This document shows, piece after piece, positions 13,966-19,364 of a DNA stretch of 19,364 nucleotides. Source of the stretch: Stigonema ocellatum SAG 48.90 = DSM 106950 (GTDB taxonomy: Bacteria > Cyanobacteriota > Cyanobacteriia > Cyanobacteriales > Nostocaceae). A program made the translations under genes and the position numbers. The first letter of the stretch is position 1. The number at the start of each line of letters is the position of its first letter. Below the pieces are notes generated by a model. That model saw only the letters and a list, made by a program, of their open reading frames with translations. It did no database searches and had not been told where the DNA came from. The stretch covers positions 1-19,364 of the forward strand of contig JADQBA010000158.1 in NCBI GenBank assembly GCA_016903675.1, in the 5' to 3' direction.

Positions 13966-15747
13966 TTAAGAAGGGATGTAAGGTGTAGCTACTTGTGACT
14001 CGAGAATTGAGCCGTAAAGAGGGCTATTTCTCATGAGTTCATCATGAGTCCCTTGGGCGACAAGGTGTCCTTTATCCATGAGTAAGATGCGGTCGGCATT
14101 GTGTACTGTACTGAGGCGTTGAGCAATGACAAAAGTTGTGCAGGTCTTACAGTGTATCAGGTTATCGAGGGATTCTTGGATTTGGGCAGCGGTTTTGGCA
14201 TCAACTGCGGAGGTGCTGTCGTCTAGGATCAGGATGTGGTAGTCTGTGAGTAGGGTACGAGCGATCGCAATCCGTTGCTTTTGTCCTCCCGACAACCCCA
14301 CGCCTCGTTCCCCCACAATTGTCTCATAGCCATCAGGTAAGCTGGCTATGAATTCATGGATGTAAGCCATTTTTGCTACCGAAATCACCTTTTCTATAGG
14401 GGCATCGGGCACAGCATAAGCAATGTTATCGCGGATTGTTCCAGAAAAGAGCGTTGTCTGCTGAAAGACAATACCAATGTGCGATCGCAAACTTTCCAGA
14501 GTCAAGTCCCGCACATCCCGCCCGTCAATACAAACCGCTCCATGTGTGACATCATAGAAACGCGGAAGCAAGTTCATAATTGTACTTTTACCTGAGCCAG
14601 TCATGCCCAAAATGGCGATGAGTTCTTTTGGCTTGGTTTCAAAGGAAATGCCTTTGAGCGCTTCATTTACCGCTCCTGGATAGCGGAAATGGACATTCTC
14701 AAAGGTAATTCTACCGTGACATTGGTTGAAGGGGACAGCACCAGGGCGATCGCGAATTTCAATCTCTGCATCAACCACCTCGTAGACTCTTGCTGCTGAA
14801 GCCGCTGCTTGAGAAATGATTGGAGATGCAAAACCAATCAGCAAAATCGGCTGGATAATCAGCAGTTGGTAAGAGTTGAACGCCACCAACTCACCAATTG
14901 AGAACTTACCCCCAATCACAGCTGCGCCACCGTAGCCCACTACGGTAAGCGTCATGATATTACTCAACAAAAAGATAAAGGGGAATGTATTACGAATAGC
15001 ATGAATCGATTGCATATTGCTCGCCACCAACCCATCATTCAGCATGGTGTAGCGAGACCTTTCTGTGGATTCGCGGACGAAAGCTTTCACAATGCGAATG
15101 CCTTGCAAGTTTTCTTGCAAAACGGCATTGAGGTCTCCGAGTTGTTCTTGTAACCGACCGAAAAGGTTTATATTTTTTGTAAAAAACTGTGCCAGCAAAA
15201 ATCCGGCAATGGGTACAGCGCTTAGGGTAATCAGCGCCAATTGCCAGTTCATCACCAGCAGAATGATGGCGATACTAACCAAAATAACCACTGCACCAAC
15301 TACCTGGACGAGGGTCGTACCTATAAAGGTGCGTATTTGTTCAATATCACTGGTAATGCGGGTGAGAAGCTGGGAAGTCTGAGTTCGGTCGTGGTAACTG
15401 AAACTGAGGTTCTGAATTTTAGTAAAAATTTGATTACGTAGATCATAGGCAACATTCTGAGACGCCGCTTCTGCCCAGAAGGTCTGCCCAAAATTGAACA
15501 AACCCCGCCCAATAGAGACTAAGACCATGCAGCTAGCGACTTGGAAAATAGTTTGTAAGTCTTTTTTGATGATGCCTTGGTCAATACCCCAACGAAAAAG
15601 TTGCGGAGTGATAGCATTAGTAAGTGTCAGCAGCAACAAGCTTAAAAAGGCTCCCAGAGAGATAAAACGGTGATATCTCAAACTCCCCAGAGCCTGCATG
15701 AGAGACTGCATCGGTGAATATTGTTTTGTTCCTTTTTTTCTAGCCAA
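13966..15747 (-). CDS. ABC exporter half-transporter, degenerate-site subunit (TM287-like)
   Basis: A 593-residue half-transporter with a six-helix membrane domain (about 28-315) and a nucleotide-binding domain: Walker A GMTGSGKST (381-389), a canonical LSGGQ signature (485-489) and Walker B ILILDDSTSAVD. The catalytic Glu is replaced by Asp510, and the switch His is replaced by Gln543 (VIAQRLSTV). Asp-for-Glu with Gln-for-His is the known mark of the degenerate subunit of TM287/288-type heterodimers, where one ATP site binds nucleotide but hardly hydrolyses it. It is the first gene of the two-gene operon. The longest frame starts with TTG at 15747 (ARKKGTKQYSP follows) behind a GGGGA; ATG at 15711 (MQSLMQALGSL) is an alternative start. 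Confidence 0.87.
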   Translation of the reverse strand: MARKKGTKQYSPMQSLMQALGSLRYHRFISLGAFLSLLLLTLTNAITPQLFRWGIDQGIIKKDLQTIFQVASCMVLVSIGRGLFNFGQTFWAEAASQNVAYDLRNQIFTKIQNLSFSYHDRTQTSQLLTRITSDIEQIRTFIGTTLVQVVGAVVILVSIAIILLVMNWQLALITLSAVPIAGFLLAQFFTKNINLFGRLQEQLGDLNAVLQENLQGIRIVKAFVRESTERSRYTMLNDGLVASNMQSIHAIRNTFPFIFLLSNIMTLTVVGYGGAAVIGGKFSIGELVAFNSYQLLIIQPILLIGFASPIISQAAASAARVYEVVDAEIEIRDRPGAVPFNQCHGRITFENVHFRYPGAVNEALKGISFETKPKELIAILGMTGSGKSTIMNLLPRFYDVTHGAVCIDGRDVRDLTLESLRSHIGIVFQQTTLFSGTIRDNIAYAVPDAPIEKVISVAKMAYIHEFIASLPDGYETIVGERGVGLSGGQKQRIAIARTLLTDYHILILDDSTSAVDAKTAAQIQESLDNLIHCKTCTTFVIAQRLSTVHNADRILLMDKGHLVAQGTHDELMRNSPLYGSILESQVATPYIPS

Positions 15748-15824
15748 AGTTCCCCACCCTGTTTTGTATCAATCGGTAAATGCAGGTTGATACACAATTG
15801 TGTTTTTCTGTCAATGCGTAAGTC

Positions 15825-16033
15825 CTATAATATAGCCCTTTCAAGGTGCAAGTCGTAAGACTTGGATTTCCTTCGTGTTCTTCGCGTCTTCTCCCAAGGG
15901 GAGACGCTGCGCGAACGCGGTTTAAAAATCTTTTTGAACCACGAAGGCACGAAGAACACGAAGAAGAAATGCCGAAAAGTGGACGTGATTTTCCCAATTT
16001 TTCACCCACCTTGAAAGGGCTGGTTCTATAATA
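15825..16033. mobile_element. MITE-like element with AGCCCTTTCAAGGTG ends and 8-bp flanking repeats
   Basis: AGCCCTTTCAAGGTG at 15834-15848 is exactly inverted at 16007-16021. CTATAATA stands just outside both ends as a direct repeat (15825-15832 and 16026-16033), as expected of a target-site duplication. A second, nested inverted repeat, CTTCGTGTTCTTCG (15871-15884) against 15950-15963, lies inside. The centre carries GGGGAGACGCTGCGCGAAC, found inverted at 19048-19066. There is no credible coding capacity. Confidence 0.55.
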
Positions 16034-16037
16034 GTCC

Positions 16038-16118
16038 TATAGCAATCATCATTGTTACAAATACCTCGCCCAAGTCCTCCTTGTCCCTCTTGTTCGGATC
16101 TTAAATAGGATTGCTATA
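16038..16118. mobile_element. 81-bp MITE of the TATAGCAATC family abutting the moxR-like start
   Basis: The left end TATAGCAATC (16038) and the right end GATTGCTATA (16118) form short inverted repeats. The right 29 bases (TTGTTCGGATCTTAAATAGG, then ATTGCTATA) match the right end of the 6886-6988 element with one change. It finishes 6 bases before the ATG of the next gene. Confidence 0.55.
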
Positions 16119-16124
16119 GATTCC

Positions 16125-16886
16125 ATGAACCCAGCTATTACAGTCACCCAAAAACAACTCTCAGAATTTCTGCTCAATGTGGCGGTAGTACGACCCGTTT
16201 TTATTTGGGGAGCACCAGGAATCGGCAAATCATCTTTGGTAGAAGGATTTGCTAAGGAGGTAGGAATACCTTGCGTTTCACTGCTTGGTAGTCAACTAGC
16301 ACCAGAAGACTTAATTGGTGTGCCGCAGATTATAGATGGAACGAGTCGCTTCTGCCCACCAAGAATGATTGCACGGGATGAACCCTATTGTTTGTTTTTG
16401 GATGAACTCAACGCTTGTTCTCACGAAGTTCAAAAGGCATTCTATAGCTTGATTCATGAGCGGAGGATTGGTGAGTATTATCTTCCCAAAGCTTCTATCG
16501 TAATTGGTGCAGGCAATCGCGCTCAAGATAGCGCCATCGTTAAGCCTATGTCTTCACCTTTGCTCAACCGCATGGTTCATGTCCATTTGAAGGTGTCCCA
16601 CCGAGACTGGCTGGATTGGGCAAAAAATCAGAATATTCATCCTTGGGTGATTGAATATATCCAAACCCGCCCCGATCATCTGTGGAGTCAACCTCCTAAA
16701 CATGAAGAACCTTTTTCCACTCCACGCTCTTGGCATATGTTGAGTGATGCCCTTCACTCGTTGGGCGATCGCGTCACCGATCACTCGTTAGAAGTTCTCG
16801 CTATGGGGTGTCTTTACCCCCATCATGCTACCCAGTTTAAAGGCTTTATTAAACAAATTAAGTGTCAAACGTATCACCAATGCTAA
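16125..16886 (+). CDS. MoxR-type AAA+ ATPase, C-terminus replaced
   Basis: The 253-residue product has the AAA_5/MoxR core: Walker A WGAPGIGKSS (28-37), Walker B CLFLDELN (89-96), sensor 1 in IVIGAGNR (Asn131) and SPLLNRMVHVHL near the arginine-finger region. MoxR ATPases are chaperone-like and normally work with a VWA-domain protein encoded next door; none is present. The family pattern holds until about GCLYPHHATQFKGFIKQIK and then ends in an unrelated CQTYHQC, so the C-terminal lid helices seem to have been lost near 16860. The only plausible start (16125) lies 6 bases beyond the MITE. The nearest AGGA is within the MITE about 14 bases upstream, so translation initiation may be poor or altered. 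Confidence 0.75.
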   Translation: MNPAITVTQKQLSEFLLNVAVVRPVFIWGAPGIGKSSLVEGFAKEVGIPCVSLLGSQLAPEDLIGVPQIIDGTSRFCPPRMIARDEPYCLFLDELNACSHEVQKAFYSLIHERRIGEYYLPKASIVIGAGNRAQDSAIVKPMSSPLLNRMVHVHLKVSHRDWLDWAKNQNIHPWVIEYIQTRPDHLWSQPPKHEEPFSTPRSWHMLSDALHSLGDRVTDHSLEVLAMGCLYPHHATQFKGFIKQIKCQTYHQC

Positions 16887-16966
16887 AGTTCGGTTTGCCT
16901 TAAATCGCTTAAACAGTTACTGGGAGTGTGTACAGAAACTGGGTTGAGGCAACGAGTTGACCAAAT

Positions 16967-17019
16967 AACATGATCACAAACCTGCTTGATGATCATGTTA
17001 ATCTCTAGATGATCATGTT
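16967..17019. repeat. Three copies of a TGATCATGTT palindromic motif
   Basis: AACATGATCA (16967-16976) is inverted relative to TGATCATGTT at 16990-16999 and 17010-17019; the last two share GATGATCATGTT. A run of T follows on the plus strand. The fic relic's stop codon is inside the last copy. It may be a terminator for the plus-strand moxR-like gene or an operator-like cluster. Confidence 0.55.
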
Positions 17020-17387
17020 TTTTTCCAAACCGCATCTCGTCCCGATTTAATACAGCGGATTTGACCAGAGTCACGCAGTTCAGCCAAAGCTCTATTAATT
17101 GTCGGGCGACTAACACCAGGGCAAGCCCGTTCAACGTCTGCATAGTGAAATTGATTTGGCAATCGTGCCACTACATTAAACACAATCTCGCGCTTTGCAC
17201 CTCGGCTGACAGTCACTAGACCAACACGCTGCTCAAATTTCCGGTAAGCAGAGAGGACAACGCCAAGAAAGTATTCCCACCAAGGAAGTAGCGTGTGCTG
17301 TCCCTCGTGCCAGCCAATAGAAGACTGATACAGAGTATCATAATAACTCTCCTTGGTGCGCTCGACAATCTGTTCCAGACTTATGTT
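17013..17387 (-). pseudogene. Fic-domain protein, N-terminally truncated relic with C-terminal winged helix
   Basis: On the minus strand the open frame follows a TAG at 17388-17390 and reads ISLEQIVERTKESYYDTLYQ, then SSIGWHEGQHTLLPWWEYFL, then GVVLSAYRKFEQRVG. This is the region after the Fic motif in cyanobacterial and proteobacterial Fic proteins. It continues into a winged helix (FHYADVERACPGVSRPTINR) and ends AVWKKT. Fic proteins transfer AMP to target proteins through an HPFxxGNGR motif. That motif and everything before it are missing, so this is a relic. A GTG at 17216 could still start a 67-residue DNA-binding fragment containing the winged helix alone. The breakpoint is near 17388. 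Confidence 0.62.
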
Positions 17388-17419
17388 CTAATCACTCTTG
17401 TTCTGCGCTCACCTATATT

Positions 17420-17956
17420 TCACAAGCGTCTAAAGCTCCATTCTCTACTCATTCGGTTGCGGTTTATAGCAAACAATACCCATTCAACACCATTGAGTTG
17501 GATCTTTTTCTCGTATTGCATACCGATTTTTTCCATCACGCGACATGACGCAAGGTTTTCCGGTTTCGCCATTGCCACCAATCGTTCCAATTGCAAGGTT
17601 TCAAAACCGTAATTCACAAGTGCGATCGCGGACTCTGTTGCCAATCCCTGCCCCCAATACTCCCTTGCCAATAAGTAACTAACTTCAACTTCGTTGAGAC
17701 TTACTACATGCTCTAAACCGCAGTGTCCAATCAAACACCCTTTAGTTTTGTGAATGATTGCCCAACGACCAAACCCATATTTCCCCCAGTGTGCTAGATA
17801 GGACTCCAAACTCTCCTGGGTCTGTTTCCTAGAAGCTGGTTGTGAAATCGAGCGATACCTCATGACCTCTGAATCAGTGTAGATATCAGCTAAATCGTCT
17901 AAGTCCGTCAAAGCTAATGGGCGCAGCCACATGCGAGGAGTTTCTATTGTAGTCAT
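17420..17956 (-). CDS. GNAT acetyltransferase, RimJ/RimL type
   Basis: The 178-residue product starts MTTIETPRMWLRPLALTDLD, the usual N-terminus of RimJ/RimL-like acetyltransferases. The acetyl-CoA loop motif is in YLLAREYWGQGLATESAIAL (about 93-112), where the family has R/Q-x-x-G-x-G/A. NLASCRVMEKIGMQYEKKIQ follows near 134-153, the common closing motif of this group. Such enzymes acetylate the N-terminus of ribosomal proteins or small molecules; the substrate cannot be read. All core parts are present and the length is normal. No strong ribosome binding site was seen. It stands alone between the fic relic and a palindromic repeat region. Confidence 0.85.
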   Translation of the reverse strand: MTTIETPRMWLRPLALTDLDDLADIYTDSEVMRYRSISQPASRKQTQESLESYLAHWGKYGFGRWAIIHKTKGCLIGHCGLEHVVSLNEVEVSYLLAREYWGQGLATESAIALVNYGFETLQLERLVAMAKPENLASCRVMEKIGMQYEKKIQLNGVEWVLFAINRNRMSREWSFRRL

Positions 17957-18079
17957 CTCATGGCGTTCTGCTGAATTTGCGGTTAAAATGTGTTTCCACC
18001 AATAGCAGTTTTTTTGAGTTTAACAGATGTAATTGGAGGCAGAACAGAAAAGTTAAGACACAGCCCTTGCCTCGACTGG

Positions 18080-18125
18080 TTCCCAGCTTCCAAGCTGGGA
18101 AACGATTCTGGGAGGCTCCGCCTCC
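18080..18125. repeat. Two adjacent short palindromes (CCCAGCTT and GGAGGC stems)
   Basis: TTCCCAGCTT / AAGCTGGGAA (18080-18101, 2-base loop) is followed by GGAGGC / GCCTCC (18111-18125, 3-base loop). Both are common cyanobacterial dispersed palindromes and lie just ahead of the double-hairpin module. Confidence 0.7.
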
Positions 18126-18159
18126 AAGGGCTTGACGAGAGGCAGAGCATCTCGGAATT

Positions 18160-18232
18160 TTGCGACTGCGTTTCTCACCGCCAGGGACTGTAAGTCCCTG
18201 TCTCATAGCTAAAGTCCTCTCAAGAGGACTGT
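18160..18232 (+). other. Double-hairpin module, copy A
   Basis: Hairpin 1 is CAGGGACT / AGTCCCTG with loop GTA (18182-18200). Hairpin 2 is AGTCCTC / GAGGACT with loop TCAA (18213-18230). The lead-in CGACTGCGTTTCTCACCGCC, the linker CATAGCTAA and the end GGACTGTT are shared, with changes, by copy B at 19208-19277. Conserved structure with stem-compensating changes suggests a structured RNA or single-strand DNA end of an element. Confidence 0.55.
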
Positions 18233-18526
18233 TTGATCAGATTTATATTCAGAAATTATGTCTCTTTTTGCTTCAACAATATGCTTTTAGATAGTTGAAG
18301 CAATATTCCCGCTATTGATTAGCTAACTCCTAATCGAAGCTAAAATCATTTTTAAAATGATACAAGTGTAGAGATTACAGGAAAATCTTGGCCGCGAAGC
18401 GATCGTTTTACACTGGTACTAACTCCAGCGGTTTAGACGGGATGATGTACATTAATTTTGCACTTTCCGGTTTTTCATCTTGGGGGGATAACTGAAGCCA
18501 CTAGTGGAAGGTAATCCCCAGTTGGT
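18231..18526. other. AT-rich gene-free stretch
   Basis: No gene was seen. One inverted repeat, TGCTTCAAC / GTTGAAGCA (18269-18277 and 18294-18302), lies inside, with a T run only on its 5' side, so it does not look like a terminator of a neighbouring gene. Confidence 0.5.
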
Positions 18527-18784
18527 CTATTGCTTGTACTTCTGCCTGATACGCTTCAAAACGGCGTATAGATTCCAGCACTTCCATAAAGCGGCTGCGG
18601 CTGATTCTATATAAACTAACTGACTCATCTCAGTAAATTGGTCAAAGGAAATTTCCCCTGAGTTGAGACTTTTGACGAGACTGGCAATCGACTGATTGGT
18701 AACATCTGCTGCAATTATTTGATATTCTTTATCAGCAGTTTCCAACTTTGCTATAGCTTCTCTCTTAAGGTTGCCGTTTAACAT
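18527..18784 (-). CDS. Small hypothetical protein
   Basis: An 85-residue product beginning MLNGNLKREAIAKLETADKE. The first 65 residues look like a real helical protein (alternating hydrophobic and charged positions; SGEISFDQFTEMSQLVYIES). The end (WKCWNLYAVLKRIRQKYKQ) is basic and aromatic and may be a frameshifted tail. I recognise no family. There is no clear ribosome binding site and no operon partner. It may be a remnant of a longer gene. Confidence 0.42.
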   Translation of the reverse strand: MLNGNLKREAIAKLETADKEYQIIAADVTNQSIASLVKSLNSGEISFDQFTEMSQLVYIESAAAALWKCWNLYAVLKRIRQKYKQ

Positions 18785-19143
18785 TATTTACTAACCAGAT
18801 TTCTTAATTAATTCCTAACTTCGCTCTTGCCCTGAAAAAATTATCCTTTTTTCTTTGATTTTTATAGGGCATAATACACTTTAACTTTGAGGCATAAGGT
18901 TGGCACAGCGAGAATTTACTGAAATCAATTGTGAAGGGAATTTAATCTGGAATATCTCCACAACAGGGGGTAAGAAACTTCCAACGTGCATGAGGGCAGT
19001 TGCGTGGGCGGGTTTCCCGACTTGAGCAAACTGCCCGTCCCACGCCTGTTCGCGCAGCGTCTCCCCGAGTGAGAAGAACGGATGTGTCTTCCGTGCGTCA
19101 GTCACATCCTCGTGGGCTTTCTGCTTCTATTGCTGTAATCACA
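18785..19143. other. Gene-free stretch with dispersed repeat
   Basis: A minus-strand open frame from about 19105 to 18881 is judged non-coding. The stretch contains GTTCGCGCAGCGTCTCCCC (19048-19066), the exact inverse of 15898-15916 inside the MITE at 15825-16033. Nothing else was recognised. Confidence 0.5.
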
Positions 19144-19364
19144 TAGCTGACATCTTGCACCAGCTTGATAGCATGTAAAAAAAGGACTCCGTAGAATGAT
19201 GTTTTCTGACTACGTCTCCATCCGCCTAGGACTATAAGTCCTAGGCTAATAGCTTAAGTCCTCTTTTAGAGGACTGTTGAGATTTGTGATAGTGATGTAA
19301 TTTTTATAACTCTTTATTTGGTTATTTGTAATTTTTACTTAGAGGTGCAAGATATCAGATAGCT
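19144..19364. mobile_element. MITE-like element with TTGCACC ends, reaching the window edge
   Basis: The left end TAGCTGACATCTTGCACC (19144-19161) is matched by the inverted right end GGTGCAAGATATCAG followed by ATAGCT (19344-19364). The same termini bound the 116-bp element at 5311-5426, but the interior differs and holds double-hairpin copy B. The right boundary may extend past the window. Confidence 0.5.
19208..19277 (+). other. Double-hairpin module, copy B
   Basis: Hairpin 1 is CCTAGGACT / AGTCCTAGG with loop ATA (19225-19245). Hairpin 2 is AGTCCTC / GAGGACT with loop TTTTA (19257-19275). It aligns with copy A (18160-18232) over the lead-in, both stems, the linker AATAGCTTA and the terminal GGACTGTT. 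Confidence 0.55.

Noticed and set aside
15740..16031. Open frames on both strands over 15740-16031
   Set aside because: They fall in the 15825-16033 element, and their text is translated inverted repeat.
17958..18206. Overlapping open frames on both strands
   Set aside because: They are made of palindromic repeats and the lead-in of the hairpin module.
18269..18302. Rho-independent terminator
   Set aside because: The T run is on the 5' side of the stem on the plus strand and becomes an A run on the minus strand, and no gene ends there.
18881..19105. 74-codon minus-strand open frame
   Set aside because: It contains the dispersed GGGGAGACGCTGCGCGAAC repeat, has no ribosome site and its text resembles no protein family.
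18182..19275. CRISPR array or tRNA in the hairpin region
   Set aside because: Only two diverged copies about 1 kb apart, no regular spacing and no cloverleaf.

Overview
The window reads as cyanobacterial, most likely a filamentous heterocyst-forming (Nostocales-type) genome. The HIP1 octamer GCGATCGC and its truncated forms are frequent. Heptanucleotide short tandem repeats (CCCYACT, TTAGGAG, CATAATT) and several families of small palindromic or inverted-repeat elements fill the intergenic DNA. The gene families (CHAT plus GUN4, SOUL, FtsE with a long N-terminal extension) also fit. No rRNA, tRNA, CRISPR array or intact transposase gene was seen.

Layout. 1-850 (minus strand): a decayed toxin-antitoxin-like locus, with a C-terminally truncated zeta-type P-loop protein, its small upstream partner, and a frameshifted C-terminal relic of another gene. 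1386-3329 (plus): a CHAT protease / AAA-like / coiled-coil / GUN4 fusion whose 3' end was altered by a 49-bp-period duplication. 3614-4924 (minus): a RecF/OLD-like COG3950-type ATPase without a visible partner. 5465-6712 (minus): a SOUL heme-binding protein and an hsp20 gene broken by one nonsense codon. 6886-7412: a MITE and remains of a GIY-YIG-like gene. 7507-8763 (plus): a condensation/PapA5-like acyltransferase with a one-residue-short active-site motif. 8973-9654 (minus): an intact HigBA toxin-antitoxin pair. 9735-10068 (minus): a probable brxB (BREX) relic split by a dispersed repeat. 10304-12169 (plus): ftsE and an alpha/beta hydrolase. 12170-15747 (minus): a two-gene heterodimeric ABC exporter operon. 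15825-16118: two adjacent MITE-like elements. 16125-16886 (plus): a MoxR ATPase with a truncated C-terminus. 17013-17387 (minus): the C-terminal relic of a Fic protein. 17420-17956 (minus): a GNAT acetyltransferase. 18080-19364: palindrome-rich DNA with two copies of a related double-hairpin module.

How the parts fit. The housekeeping-like genes (ftsE, hydrolase, ABC pair, SOUL, GNAT) are intact. They alternate with conflict-type genes (zeta, CHAT, COG3950 ATPase, HigBA, BrxB, MoxR, Fic, GIY-YIG), most of which are truncated, orphaned or broken beside a small repeat. The window looks like an eroding defence and toxin region kept in motion by small non-autonomous elements. The most unusual intact gene is the CHAT-GUN4 fusion. 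The most unusual non-coding signal is the pair of double-hairpin modules whose stems differ by compensatory changes. All family names come from reading motifs; no database search was run.
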